In this document: piece after piece, positions 1 through 9,720 of the stretch
How positions within the stretch are numbered: the first letter of the stretch is position 1
Layout of the letters: each line of letters opens with the position of its first letter
Assembly: GCA_945879625.1 (NCBI GenBank)
Contig: CAMCVA010000003.1
Coordinates: 122,702 to 186,701, forward strand
DNA: 64,000 bases
DNA from: Flavobacterium psychrophilum
GTDB taxonomy: Bacteria > Bacteroidota > Bacteroidia > Flavobacteriales > Flavobacteriaceae
Direction: 5' to 3'
Position numbers and translations under genes: made by a program
Notes under the pieces: model-generated
What the model was told of the DNA's origin: nothing
The model's database searches: none
What the model saw: only the letters and a program-made list of their open reading frames with translations

Positions 1-393
1 TGCCTCGTCGTCGGTGAAATTAAATAATACAGTAACTTCAACCGTAGTATTTGTAGTCACTCCACCACGACCTGAAGCCAAAACAGTTACTAAATAGGTA
101 TGTAAACCTGGTGTAGTGAATCGTTTAAGATAAATGCCATTTGGTTGGTTTTTCTCTGTTCCATCACTAAACATATATTTATAAGAAATGGCATTATTAG
201 CTGTAGCCGTTAGCGTAACCAAACCAGAACCATCTCCATTTGGATGGTCTGCGTCTTGTCCTTGAACGGCAACTTGTACCTGTAAATTTGAAGGTTGGTC
301 AATATTGCCAAAGCCCAACTCACTTTCCTGGCAATTTACCAAAGTAAAAAGTGAAAAAGCAACTAGAATTTTGAATAAGATTTTTTTGTACAT
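1..393 (-). CDS. PKD-like lipoprotein, N-terminal part (probable GH16 glucanase); runs off the left edge
   Basis: Only the first 131 codons lie in the window; the frame is open to base 1. Seen: a lipoprotein signal peptide ending in LVNC with C21 as the lipidated cysteine, then a PKD/Ig-like beta-sandwich rich in Thr, Val and Gly (about residues 35-125). It starts 36 bp after the 516-residue PKD lipoprotein and is probably the next gene of the SusC/SusD operon. From memory, flavobacterial family 16 glycosidases often begin with a cysteine lipobox, an acidic stretch, an F-G-x-I motif and such a PKD-like domain, so an outer-membrane laminarinase is my best guess. The catalytic part is not visible, so a non-catalytic glycan-binding lipoprotein is equally allowed by what can be seen. 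Confidence 0.7.
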   Translation of the reverse strand, partial: MYKKILFKILVAFSLFTLVNCQESELGFGNIDQPSNLQVQVAVQGQDADHPNGDGSGLVTLTATANNAISYKYMFSDGTEKNQPNGIYLKRFTTPGLHTYLVTVLASGRGGVTTNTTVEVTVLFNFTDDEA

Positions 394-429
394 GATGTTC
401 AATTTTAATTCGTTAAGCATTGTTAGGGA

Positions 430-1980
430 TTAATTGGCTTGAATAATATCGTCAAAGTAATAAGTGCTTGCGGATGTTGATCCAAAATCAAAAAACACCA
501 CCACTCTTCGGTAATTATTGGCATTATTAATACCATTAAAATCAAAGGTTAATTCTTCCCAAGCATTGGCTACTGTAGTAGTAGCATCTCGTTCTATATT
601 GGTAGGGTCAGGATTTCCTGCATTTAAAATCTCCAATTTTAATTTCACGGTTTTACCCACCGCTGGCGACCAAACTTTCATTTTTATTTTCTTTTGAACG
701 GCAAAATTTATAGTGCCATCCATTAAGATACTCGATCCAGCCCAAACTTGTGCGCCGTTTACTTTTTCAAATTTACCCACTTTGGTCGAAGTGTTGATGC
801 CGTTGCTTTGTGGATTATTTACCACCGTTGTGGCTGCCGATCCAAAATCAACAAAGGTATAATTTAAAGTGGGAGATTGAAACGTAAGTGGCAAGCCTAA
901 TGCCTCAGCGCCCGAAGATTGTTGGATGTCATCAAAGTAATAACTCAACCCTACTCCTGGGTTTCCGAAGTTGAAAAATAAGACAATTTTTTGATAGGTA
1001 TTGGCCGTGTTGATACCCGTGAAATCAAAGGTGAGTTCTTGCCATGAATTGGCGGTAGTGAGTGTCACATCGGCTTCTTTAAAAATAGTGGCGTCCGCAG
1101 CATTTTCTACTTTCATTTTTACCACAATTCCTGCCTGTGGTGAATACACCTTCATTTTAATTTTTTTCAATACCGAAAAATCAATCGGCGTTCCTACTTC
1201 TAAGTAAGAACCTGCCCATGTTTCAGCACCTGCAGTTTTAGTGAGTTTGCCCACTTTGGCACTACCGTTTGCAGCATTTACAAATGGATTGGCCACTACA
1301 GTTGAGTTGGCGTTTCCAAAATTCATGAAAGCATAATCCAAACTTGTGGATTCAAAATCAATAGGCAACAAAATCGGATTAGAAATTACAACATCGTGGG
1401 TTTGCTCTGCAAAAGCAGATCCGCCACTCAATGCTCTTACCACCACGGTATAAGTACCTTGTGTAGCATACGTATGCGTAATGGTTTCACCTTCGTTAAA
1501 GGCTACTGGAATTTCATTGGCTATATCACCAAAATATACCTGAAAAAAGGTTTCCAAATTGGCAGTTGCAACAACTGAGACGCTCATATTATCACCTGCA
1601 ACTGGGGTAACGGTAGATTGTAAATTGGTTGGAGTTACAAAGGTAACGGTCAATTCTTGAGTGGCTTCAGTTCGCTTTCCGTTTAAGGTTGTCCCTACCA
1701 CACGAACTTGAAAAATACCTTCGGTGTAGGTGTGTGTAACCGATTGTCCTGGATTTACAATAGCAGGCTCGGTAGTTGTATCACCAAAATAGATTTCGTA
1801 TTGGGTAACCCCTTGACCTCTTGGAGTGAAGGTTACTTTACCGGAATTGTCTTGGGCTATGGTCATCAGGGCCGAGATGTTTTCGGGTGCCCCAATGGCA
1901 GTTAAATCTACTTCATTTACCTCTGTTGAACAATTAGTAAGTAGACTAAGAACTGCTAATGCGAGGAGTAATTTTTTCAT
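430..1980 (-). CDS. PKD-domain glycan-binding lipoprotein of the PUL (SusE/F position)
   Basis: 516 residues. The signal peptide ends in LLTNC (C17), so the protein is a lipoprotein, probably on the cell surface. Two PKD-like domains (about 35-115 and 117-200) are followed by two tandem beta-sandwich domains of about 155 residues (203-357 and 362-516). Both share the pattern LDYxFxxFGxA near the start, a KIKMKVxSP core strand, a WEELTFDFxGIN segment and a YYFDDI end, like carbohydrate-binding modules. The same domain occurs in the secreted protein at 11964-13250. It lies 38 bp after susD with no terminator between, the place where SusE/SusF-like surface glycan-binding proteins usually sit. 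I infer a role in holding the oligosaccharide at the surface. No catalytic motif is seen. Confidence 0.85.
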   Translation of the reverse strand: MKKLLLALAVLSLLTNCSTEVNEVDLTAIGAPENISALMTIAQDNSGKVTFTPRGQGVTQYEIYFGDTTTEPAIVNPGQSVTHTYTEGIFQVRVVGTTLNGKRTEATQELTVTFVTPTNLQSTVTPVAGDNMSVSVVATANLETFFQVYFGDIANEIPVAFNEGETITHTYATQGTYTVVVRALSGGSAFAEQTHDVVISNPILLPIDFESTSLDYAFMNFGNANSTVVANPFVNAANGSAKVGKLTKTAGAETWAGSYLEVGTPIDFSVLKKIKMKVYSPQAGIVVKMKVENAADATIFKEADVTLTTANSWQELTFDFTGINTANTYQKIVLFFNFGNPGVGLSYYFDDIQQSSGAEALGLPLTFQSPTLNYTFVDFGSAATTVVNNPQSNGINTSTKVGKFEKVNGAQVWAGSSILMDGTINFAVQKKIKMKVWSPAVGKTVKLKLEILNAGNPDPTNIERDATTTVANAWEELTFDFNGINNANNYRRVVVFFDFGSTSASTYYFDDIIQAN

Positions 1981-2018
1981 TTTTCTGTGTTTTATATAAT
2001 TTAACTAGTAACTATGAA

Positions 2019-3506
2019 TTAATTGTAACCAGGATTTTGTTGCCAATTGCCGTTTGAAAATTGAATTTCTTCTATTGGTAAAGGAAATATATCGTTTTTA
2101 CCGGGAGTAAATCCTTCTATTTCGGCTGCCGCTTTTCCGGTGCGCACCAAATCAAAGAAACGATGTCCCTCACCTACCAGCTCTACACGACGTTCAGCTA
2201 ATATTAATTCGGTGAGGTTTGCTCCCGATACAATTGGCGCATCGTGGTTGCTATCTCCAAAGGCTCTGCGACGCACTTCGTTCAAGTAATTTCTGGCTTT
2301 GGTATCATCAATTCCACCGCGATTAAAGGCTTCTGCAGCCAGTAATAATACATCAGCATAACGAATTGCACGGTAATTATTTGGATTGGTCAAATTTTGG
2401 TCACCAATATTTGCATCACCCAATCGAGGAATGTATTTGCGGTTATAAAACCCCGTGTGTTTATATCCTACACCATAGGAAGCATTGTTGGCAGCAGCCC
2501 AGGCTACAATATCCAATATAGCTACATCTTTTCTTCGATCGCCTAATTCAAAAGCATCAACGACTTCTTGACGAGGCACATTAAAACTATATCCAGATTC
2601 AAATAAGGGGCCTGAATAGTTACGAATTCCACTAAAACCAACAGCGACATTTCCTTCGCTGCATTGCAAGCAATCAAAACTAGCTCCTTCTTGATCGGTG
2701 TATTGCACTTCAAATACCGATTCGATGTTATTTTCACCGTTGTTTTCAAAAATAGAATTATAATCAGCAACCAACGCGTAATCACCAGAGTTGATCAAAT
2801 CTTCTAATACATTTGAGGCATCAACATATTTTTCTTGGTACAAATATACTTTGCCCAACAAGGCTTGAGCAGCTCCTTTGGTCGCTCTTCCTTTGGATGG
2901 ATTTTCACCTTTTGTTTTTAAATTGGCCACTGCATACTGCAAATCGGCTTCTATACTGGCATAAACATCTTGTACAGATGAACGTGGAACTCGTGTTACA
3001 TCATCTACAGAAAAACGCTTGTCCCCGTTTAAAGGAATTCCACCAAACCATTTTACCAATTCAAAATGGTAGTAGGCACGCAAGTATCGCGTTTCACCAA
3101 TCACTTGTGATTTGTTGGTGAAATCAGTTTTGTCTTTAAACTCCATGATGTAGTTGCAACGTTGCACACCGGCAAACATCCAATCCCATACATTTTTCAA
3201 TTGTGGATTGGCTGGCGTATGAATCATGTCATCAATTTGTTGCATGCCGATCACATCAATGGCGCTTTCACCTCCTGAAGCGGTGTTGTCTGAAGCAATT
3301 TCTCCCATCATCACATTCAAATAGGTAGAATGCAACATGTCATAGGCACCAATCAAGGCCTGGTTGTAATCCGATTCAGAATTGAAATAATTCTCGGAGT
3401 CAATAGAGTAAGGTGCTTTTCTGTCCACAAATTCGTCCGAACAGGAAACCACTACAGCAGAACTAACTGCAAATAAAATAAGGGTATAAATACTGTATTT
3501 TTTCAT
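2019..3506 (-). CDS. susD-like: SusD/RagB family outer-membrane nutrient-binding lipoprotein
   Basis: 495 residues. The lipobox VVVSC places the lipidated Cys at C22. Family features seen: an N-terminal segment with NYFNSESDYNQALIGAYD, helical TPR-like repeats in the first half, a YRAIRYADVLLLAAEAFN segment near residue 380, and the typical C-terminal stretch from LILAERRVELVGEGHRFFDL to the QNPGYN end. SusD proteins form a lid over the SusC channel and capture glycan at the surface. The start is 11 bp after the susC stop, so the two are co-transcribed and very likely form one SusCD complex. Only the neighbouring PKD/GH16-like genes hint at the substrate. Confidence 0.97.
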   Translation of the reverse strand: MKKYSIYTLILFAVSSAVVVSCSDEFVDRKAPYSIDSENYFNSESDYNQALIGAYDMLHSTYLNVMMGEIASDNTASGGESAIDVIGMQQIDDMIHTPANPQLKNVWDWMFAGVQRCNYIMEFKDKTDFTNKSQVIGETRYLRAYYHFELVKWFGGIPLNGDKRFSVDDVTRVPRSSVQDVYASIEADLQYAVANLKTKGENPSKGRATKGAAQALLGKVYLYQEKYVDASNVLEDLINSGDYALVADYNSIFENNGENNIESVFEVQYTDQEGASFDCLQCSEGNVAVGFSGIRNYSGPLFESGYSFNVPRQEVVDAFELGDRRKDVAILDIVAWAAANNASYGVGYKHTGFYNRKYIPRLGDANIGDQNLTNPNNYRAIRYADVLLLAAEAFNRGGIDDTKARNYLNEVRRRAFGDSNHDAPIVSGANLTELILAERRVELVGEGHRFFDLVRTGKAAAEIEGFTPGKNDIFPLPIEEIQFSNGNWQQNPGYN

Positions 3507-3517
3507 CGTCTTGTAGA

Positions 3518-6500
3518 TTAAAAGTTAAGATTAAGTCCCAGAATAAAAATTTTGGGAGAGGGGTAAAATCCGTAATCGATTCCGCCACCAATAGCTGCTC
3601 CATTTGATCCTGTTGGGTCAAATCCACGGTATTTGGTAAATGTAAACGGATTGTTTACACTCGAATACAAACGCAATTTGCTGATGCCTACTTTTTGCGA
3701 TACGCTGTTGGCAAAAGTATATCCCAATTGAATATTTTGGATTCTCAAGAACGAAGCATCTTCTACAAAATAATCAGAAAACAAATTGTTGGTGGTGGCT
3801 TCGGTGGTTACACGCGGCACAGAATTGCTGGTGCCTTCACCCGTCCATCTGCCCAATACATAATTCATTTTATTCAAGTCAGAAACCGAACGTTCGTAGT
3901 TGCGCACCATTTCATTCCCGATAGAAGCATAGGAATAGGCAGCAAAATCAAAATTTTTATAATTCATTGTCAAGTTGAACCCCATGGTGTAATCAGCCAA
4001 AGGACTTCCTACTTTGGTGCGGTCATTCAAGTTGATCACGCCATCGCCGTTTACGTCTTTAAATCGAATGTCTCCAGGCTGAGCTACTGCACCCAATGCA
4101 AGTTGGGTAGGGTGTGCATCAACTTCGGCTTGGTTTTGGAAAATGCCATCGGTTTGTAATCCGTAGAAATAACCGATTGAATAGCCTTTTTCCATGCGCG
4201 CAATAGGCTGCTGGCCTACGCCAAATGATCCGCTTTGTAACACTCCTGTACCATTATTTACTTTGGTTACCATGTTGGCAATTGTGGTAATGTTGTAATT
4301 TACATTGAAAGAAAAATCATTTCCAATTTTTTGGTTCCAACCCAACGACATTTCATGCCCTATATTGCGCGTAGAACCTGCATTTACCGTAGGAGGATAG
4401 CCACCAGGACCACCTACACCAGTAATACCAGATACTGGCAAACCGGCAATCAATAAATCTTCACGGGTTTCTACAAAGTAATCGTAGGTAAAATCCAATT
4501 TATTGCTAAAAAATTTCAAATCAACACCAGCATCAAATTTTCTAGCATTTTCCCACTTTAATGCTGGATTGGCTAAGGCGCCAATAGCAACACCTGTAGT
4601 TATGGTATTGTCAAACACATAGACTCCTTCGCCATTCAAATAGCCGACGTAGCCATTGGATGGAATTTTATCGTTTCCTAATACACCATAACTAGCACGT
4701 ACTTTCATGAAATTAATGGCTTTAAAATCATCCATAAATCCTTCTTTTGACGCTATCCAACCTGCAGTTGCTGAAGGAAAATAGGCTACCGCATTTTCAG
4801 GTCCAAATTTGGTTGACGAATCACGGCGCATCATACCCGAAAACAAATATTTACCGTTGTAATCGTATTGCATGCGCAAAAAGTAAGAGTTCAACCGATC
4901 ATCATAGGTGTACGAGCCGACATCGCGCGTAGTAGTTGCACCGGTTGCCAAACTGATGTCGGCAAAATCCCAGGAATTGTTCGGGATATCATAACCCGTG
5001 GCAAACAAACCGTTGCCCCATACTTTGGAGTTAGAAGTTCCAAAGACCCCAGTAAAGTTGTGGTTATCCAACAGTGTTTTTTTGTAGGTGAGGTATAAAT
5101 CCATTACATAACTGTTGTCATTGATGGCGTTTTGATTTACCGAACTGCGGGTTACATCAAATACTTTTCCGCCGTAGCTGACGCTTTTATTGAATGTTTT
5201 ACCCTCGGCATTAAACGTGTTGGCTCCCACACGAGTGGTGAGATTGAAATCTTTAGCAAAAGCATAATCTAAAGTGACTACTCCGCTGATTCGTTTACCG
5301 TTGTAATCATTGAAAGTATTGTCAATTTGTGCCAACGGATTAATTACCTCAATACCAAAACCAGGCGTACTTGGCACTAAAGTGAAGTTGCCATTTGTAT
5401 CTCTTGTTGTTAAAGTTGCTGGGGTATTCACCGCATTAAACAATACCGAACCCAAGCCATTTTCGTTCAAGGATTTGCGGTTGATAAAGACATAATTTAC
5501 ACTGGATTGCAATTTTAATTTGTCATTTAAATCGGCGTTTAACGACATCATGACGGTGTTGCGTTTAAAACCCGATTTGTCTGATCCTACTATACCACTT
5601 TGTGTTAAATCAGATCCGCTCAACGCGAAATTTATTTTTTCTGAGCCACCAGAGACACTGATATCATGGCTTTGCATCGGCGCAGCAGAATTAAACACCT
5701 CATTTTGCCAATCGGTTCCAGTTCCTAATCCAGAAACATTAGGGTAAGGCAATGGTTTTCCTCCATTAGCATAGCTTTCGTTGAGCAATAAAGCATATTC
5801 CGTTGCATTGAGCAAAGACAATTGTTTGGTTGTGCTCTGCGAACCAGTGTAAGAATTATAACTGAAGGCGGTTTTGGAATTGCGTTTACCCATTTTGGTT
5901 TTAATAATCACTACCCCATTGGCTCCACGTACACCGTAGATAGCTGCTTGGGCATCTTTCAAAACGGTAATCGACTCAATATCGCTCGGATTTAAAATAC
6001 TTGGATCAGAAATATTTCCGTCTACTATATATAATGGTGAATTGTCCAAGTTACTCTGCACTCCACGAATACGAATATCCAAACCAGCTCCAGGTGCACC
6101 CGATTGTGAAGTTACGGTAACCCCAGCCAGTGTTCCAGTTAAGGCTTGCTCTATTTTAATTGGCTTTAGTTTATCTATAGTCTTGGCATCTACTAGACCT
6201 ACAGCTCCGGTAATGTCTTTCTTTTTCTGTGAACCATACCCAATCACAACAACTTGTTCTAGCGATTGCACGTCTGATTTGAGTGCAATAACCAAATTGG
6301 TATTTGATTTGTTGATTTTGATACTGCTATCCTTGTAGCCTAAATAGGAAAAAACAAGGGTTGATCCTGCTGGAACTCCATTTAAAACAAAGGTTCCATT
6401 CAGGTCAGTACTGGCCGATTTGCCTCCAGAGGAAACTACATTTACACCCGGTATTACAGCACCCGATTCAGCATCCTTAATTGTTCCACCCACATCATAG

Positions 6501-6562
6501 TTTTGGGAGTAACCCAAAGCTGAGATAAGCAAAACGAAATACAATACAATTTTTGACTTCAT
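3518..6562 (-). CDS. susC-like: SusC/RagA family TonB-linked outer-membrane receptor
   Basis: 1014 residues. The signal peptide (1-19, ending GYSQ) is followed by a carboxypeptidase-regulatory-like beta-sandwich (about 22-105), the SusC signature EQVVVIGYGSQKKKDITGAV at the TonB box/plug start, the plug (to about 225), and a 22-strand-type barrel ending in an aromatic C-terminus (FILGLNLNF). It would import oligosaccharides across the outer membrane using TonB energy, with SusD as its lid. It is first in the operon susC-susD-PKD lipoprotein-next lipoprotein. The 239 bp upstream contain its promoter and candidate operator boxes, and the regulator gene lies directly upstream on the same strand. 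Confidence 0.97.
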   Translation of the reverse strand: MKSKIVLYFVLLISALGYSQNYDVGGTIKDAESGAVIPGVNVVSSGGKSASTDLNGTFVLNGVPAGSTLVFSYLGYKDSSIKINKSNTNLVIALKSDVQSLEQVVVIGYGSQKKKDITGAVGLVDAKTIDKLKPIKIEQALTGTLAGVTVTSQSGAPGAGLDIRIRGVQSNLDNSPLYIVDGNISDPSILNPSDIESITVLKDAQAAIYGVRGANGVVIIKTKMGKRNSKTAFSYNSYTGSQSTTKQLSLLNATEYALLLNESYANGGKPLPYPNVSGLGTGTDWQNEVFNSAAPMQSHDISVSGGSEKINFALSGSDLTQSGIVGSDKSGFKRNTVMMSLNADLNDKLKLQSSVNYVFINRKSLNENGLGSVLFNAVNTPATLTTRDTNGNFTLVPSTPGFGIEVINPLAQIDNTFNDYNGKRISGVVTLDYAFAKDFNLTTRVGANTFNAEGKTFNKSVSYGGKVFDVTRSSVNQNAINDNSYVMDLYLTYKKTLLDNHNFTGVFGTSNSKVWGNGLFATGYDIPNNSWDFADISLATGATTTRDVGSYTYDDRLNSYFLRMQYDYNGKYLFSGMMRRDSSTKFGPENAVAYFPSATAGWIASKEGFMDDFKAINFMKVRASYGVLGNDKIPSNGYVGYLNGEGVYVFDNTITTGVAIGALANPALKWENARKFDAGVDLKFFSNKLDFTYDYFVETREDLLIAGLPVSGITGVGGPGGYPPTVNAGSTRNIGHEMSLGWNQKIGNDFSFNVNYNITTIANMVTKVNNGTGVLQSGSFGVGQQPIARMEKGYSIGYFYGLQTDGIFQNQAEVDAHPTQLALGAVAQPGDIRFKDVNGDGVINLNDRTKVGSPLADYTMGFNLTMNYKNFDFAAYSYASIGNEMVRNYERSVSDLNKMNYVLGRWTGEGTSNSVPRVTTEATTNNLFSDYFVEDASFLRIQNIQLGYTFANSVSQKVGISKLRLYSSVNNPFTFTKYRGFDPTGSNGAAIGGGIDYGFYPSPKIFILGLNLNF

Positions 6563-6801
6563 GTTTTTGTTAATTTGTGAGTTTTAAAAGTAGTGTAGTT
6601 TGTATTGGAATCTTCTTATTTAACCACAACAAAAAACATACACGTGTTAATTTATTTTTAATCCCACTACAACACGACTAAAACAACCTTAATCATTTGT
6701 TATTACTAGGATACTGCTTATTCTACTGCTTCTTTACATCAGGTAAATTTCATTTTTATTCGGTATTTTGTTGTGGTAGTGTATAGTTTAACATTGGGAT
6801 A
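6563..6801. promoter_or_regulatory. susC control region with repeated TGTTGTGG/GTGTTGTAGTG boxes
   Basis: The 239-bp gap between susC and the regulator gene has no gene. It contains TAACCACAACA (6621-6631, minus-strand TGTTGTGGTTA), CACTACAACAC (6665-6675, minus-strand GTGTTGTAGTG) and TGTTGTGGTAGTG on the plus strand (6769-6781), followed by GTATAGTTT. The last box and the GTGTTGTAGTG word recur at 11802-11822 upstream of the secreted protein gene 9721-11604. They are candidate binding sites for the LuxR-type regulator encoded next door; no binding data are available. Confidence 0.45.
6585..6592 (-). promoter_or_regulatory. Possible -7 element of the susC promoter
   Basis: On the minus strand the octamer reads TACTTTTA, one base from the Bacteroidetes -7 consensus TAnnTTTG, 22 bases upstream of the susC ATG. 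A TGTTGTGGTTA box (6621-6631) lies about 30 bp further upstream. Confidence 0.4.
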
Positions 6802-9621
6802 TTAAATAGACAAAATGTATTCAACCAATCCTTGATCGTGCGACAACTCCATTTTTTTGCGCAAACGATATCGTTTTATCTCAATACTTCGAACAGATAT
6901 ATTTAATAAGGGTGCAATTTCTTTGGAAGATAAATTCAAACGCAAATAGGCACACAAACGTAAATCATTTGGGGTAAGGGAAGCATGGGCTTGTTTTACT
7001 TTCTTCAAAAAGTCCTTGTCGGCGGTGTCAAATGCCTCTTTAAACACATTCCAGGTATCTTCTTCCGAGATGTTTTTGGTTATGGTCGAAATTACCGATT
7101 TTATACTGCGGTTGCCATCATCTGAGGTTTTTTTCAAATCCTCTTTAATCACGGCAAGCAATTCGTTTTTCTTGATGAGGCTCATGGTTGAAACTGCCAA
7201 TTCACGACTCTTGTTATCTACGTCTTGCGAAAGCTGTTCGTTGCGCAATTTCATGAGCTGTTGCTCGTTTTCTAGTTCTTTAATTTCCAGCAACAAATTA
7301 TTTTCTTCAATGAGTTTTTCCCGTTGCTTTTGATAGAATTTTTGGTAGGCTCGGTTGATGAAATGGGCAATTACAAAGGCAATTAACAAATACAAAATCA
7401 CAGCAATATTAGTGGCATACCAGGGTTTTGCAATCGAAAACTTATATTCGGCAATGTTGTCTGGAGACGAGTTGGCAATTTTAGCCCGCACTCGAAACAC
7501 ATAATCACCCGCTGCTAAGTTTTTAAAATTAACCGTTGGTTTGGCACTCCACTCACTCCACTCGTCTTGAATTCCCTCGAGTGCATATTGGTATTCGGCA
7601 TTGATGTACTTGTTGTATTCGGGAACGGTATAGCTGAAGGTGATGTTATTTTCTTTGGCGCTAAAATCACCTTCTTCCGAAATGGAACAATTGATGCTAT
7701 TCTCATTGAGTTGGTTGATGGCCACATTGGCAAGAGAAACACTGTAATTCTTGAAACTCAGATCGTTAATATTGATGGTGTAGTAGCCGTCGGTGGTGCC
7801 AATCAAATAGACTGAATTGTATAGCTGTGAAATATTCTCATAGCCAGACATCGAATTGGTGAGTGATGACGGAATAGGAATAGCGTTCTGTTTAAGATTG
7901 TAACTCAATTTGTTGAGCGTGAAATAATGAATGTAGTTCTTAGAAAACAACCATATTTTATTGGATTGATCAACAATCATATTGCCTGATGTAAATTCAT
8001 CTTTTTCAAAAATCGCACTCAATTGCTTGTCTTTTTCAAATTGCTTGGTTTGCTGATTGAGCTTTAGAATCCCATCTTTGTAGGCATAATAAATCGTATT
8101 ATTAAATTGGGTTAAACAGGCGTTTTTACCCTTACTCGGTGTTTTGTAGGTATAAAATGCAGAGGCTTTGTGCAGTGTTTTTTCCAGTTGCATTCGAAAC
8201 ACACCTTTGTATTCATGACTAATGTATAGCTCGAGCTTGGGCGTCAATTCAAAATATTTGGCGGAGTAATCAAATCCTGCAACTTTATTGCGAAACACCC
8301 ATTGGTTATTTACTTTTTGTAAAACCGAAATCCCGTAATAATTTCCTTGCAACAAAAGCGAATTTATGCCCTGTAAAGGTTCAAACTTCCAGGTTCCAGA
8401 CTGAGAAAAAATGAGTTTGGCCGAATTGGCTACTACAACAAAAGTACCCGAATCGTGTCCACAAAACAGTGTGCCTTCATAACTAAACAAGGACCACACC
8501 TGCCCTTTCGTGCCGGGTATAAACTGAAATTGTTCGTTGGAGTTGTAGTTTTTGCAAAACAATCCTTGGTTGGTTCCAATGTACAATTTGCCTTGAAACA
8601 ATTTGGAAGTGTATACGGTACCCAAAATTCCGGTATCGTCAGAGAAACTCTTTACCGGTGATTGTAAATTAATGCAATTGATGCCGTTGTCTAAGCCAAT
8701 CCACAAATTCTTATCGGCATCTTCAAACAAGGACAAAGCCGTATTGTTGCTAAGCCCTCTGTTTTGAGTGATGTGGTACTTAATTTTCCCTGCACTACTC
8801 AATACATATATTCCATTGGAAACTGTACCAATTGCAAAATTTCCATCAGACAATTGGGTACTGCTATAAATGCTGTTTTGGGCAAACACGGCATCTGCTT
8901 CAGTTTGGGATTTGGAGAGCGTGTTGCCGGTGAGTTTATAAAAGCCGTTGAAATGCGTGAGTATCAATAAACCGCTATCTGTGGCAATGATGTTGCTTAT
9001 TTTGTTGCTTTGAAGCACAGGATGATTTGAAATTAACTTGGACGAGCCATTTTCAATTTCAAATAAGCCCTCGTTCATGGATTGAAAATAAACCGCAGCA
9101 TTGGTTTTAAAGGCTTTGGTAATGATTGATTTGCTGCTCACAATTTTGAAGCCGCCTGTCTTGGTGTCATAAATATAAATGCGATTCAACGATTGGAAAA
9201 GCACCCATTGGTCTACGCTAAGTATGTTCCAAAATTGCTCGTCGTCGAGAATTTTAGATTTAATTTTATCGCTCAATGAAGTATACTGCAAACGGCCATT
9301 TAGTTGGCGTTTCCAATACCCAAATTCCATATAACAGCCCGTGTAGATTTTTTTGTCGATCACTTTTACCGATCGCATAATGGTTTCGTTGGGCGTGGGA
9401 TACAAAGTCCAAGTGGAACCATTGTATTCTAGGAGTCCATCATTATTAGCAAAAAACAAGAAATGATTACTCCCTTGCGAGATCATCCAATTTTGGTTTC
9501 CCGCATTGTAAGCCGTTGGTGTGTACTTTACAATAGGTGGTAATTCTTGCGCATTTGAATCAACTGAAAAGATCCAAAAGCAAGTAATCAACACAAAATG
9601 AATGATTTTTCTTGTTTTCAT
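6802..9621 (-). CDS. Membrane-spanning PUL regulator: beta-propeller sensor, Y_Y_Y domain, LuxR-type HTH
   Basis: 939 residues from the ATG at 9621. The frame extends 25 codons upstream, but that stretch runs through the terminator hairpin of the previous gene and the signal peptide (MKTRKIIHFVLITCFWIFSV, cleaved near SNA-QE) begins only here. Order: signal peptide, repeated beta-propeller motifs such as FEDADKNLWIGLDNGI (about 30-650), a Y_Y_Y domain (about 660-725), one membrane segment (about 735-757), a coiled coil rich in E, K, L and N (760-830), and a C-terminal LuxR-type helix-turn-helix with LSSKEIAPLLNISVRSIEIK (about 895-915). There is no histidine kinase or receiver domain. It would sense periplasmic oligosaccharide and act on DNA directly. 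It sits just upstream of susC, same strand, so it very likely controls this PUL. Confidence 0.9.
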   Translation of the reverse strand: MKTRKIIHFVLITCFWIFSVDSNAQELPPIVKYTPTAYNAGNQNWMISQGSNHFLFFANNDGLLEYNGSTWTLYPTPNETIMRSVKVIDKKIYTGCYMEFGYWKRQLNGRLQYTSLSDKIKSKILDDEQFWNILSVDQWVLFQSLNRIYIYDTKTGGFKIVSSKSIITKAFKTNAAVYFQSMNEGLFEIENGSSKLISNHPVLQSNKISNIIATDSGLLILTHFNGFYKLTGNTLSKSQTEADAVFAQNSIYSSTQLSDGNFAIGTVSNGIYVLSSAGKIKYHITQNRGLSNNTALSLFEDADKNLWIGLDNGINCINLQSPVKSFSDDTGILGTVYTSKLFQGKLYIGTNQGLFCKNYNSNEQFQFIPGTKGQVWSLFSYEGTLFCGHDSGTFVVVANSAKLIFSQSGTWKFEPLQGINSLLLQGNYYGISVLQKVNNQWVFRNKVAGFDYSAKYFELTPKLELYISHEYKGVFRMQLEKTLHKASAFYTYKTPSKGKNACLTQFNNTIYYAYKDGILKLNQQTKQFEKDKQLSAIFEKDEFTSGNMIVDQSNKIWLFSKNYIHYFTLNKLSYNLKQNAIPIPSSLTNSMSGYENISQLYNSVYLIGTTDGYYTININDLSFKNYSVSLANVAINQLNENSINCSISEEGDFSAKENNITFSYTVPEYNKYINAEYQYALEGIQDEWSEWSAKPTVNFKNLAAGDYVFRVRAKIANSSPDNIAEYKFSIAKPWYATNIAVILYLLIAFVIAHFINRAYQKFYQKQREKLIEENNLLLEIKELENEQQLMKLRNEQLSQDVDNKSRELAVSTMSLIKKNELLAVIKEDLKKTSDDGNRSIKSVISTITKNISEEDTWNVFKEAFDTADKDFLKKVKQAHASLTPNDLRLCAYLRLNLSSKEIAPLLNISVRSIEIKRYRLRKKMELSHDQGLVEYILSI

Positions 9622-9657
9622 TGTTTTAAATTTCTTGGGTAAGATACACTTATTGTG

Positions 9658-9690
9658 AAAAAAAAGCACGCTTTTATCAAACGTGCTTTT
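9658..9690 (-). terminator. Rho-independent terminator after the secreted T9SS gene
   Basis: AAAAGCACG (9662-9670) pairs with CGTGCTTTT (9682-9690). On the minus strand the hairpin is followed by an eight-T run. It lies 31 bp past the stop of the gene ending at 9721. Its arms are the same as the core of the terminator at 11911-11940. Confidence 0.85.
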
Positions 9691-9720
9691 CATCAAATTA
9701 ACTGTATTTTGGGGTATTCT

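Noticed and set aside
3695..4159. 154-residue plus-strand frame opposite susC
   Set aside because: Shadow of the SusC barrel coding sequence with no start signals.
9622..9696. 25-residue N-terminal extension of the PUL regulator
   Set aside because: It would be read through the terminator hairpin of the previous gene, and the signal peptide starts at the internal ATG.
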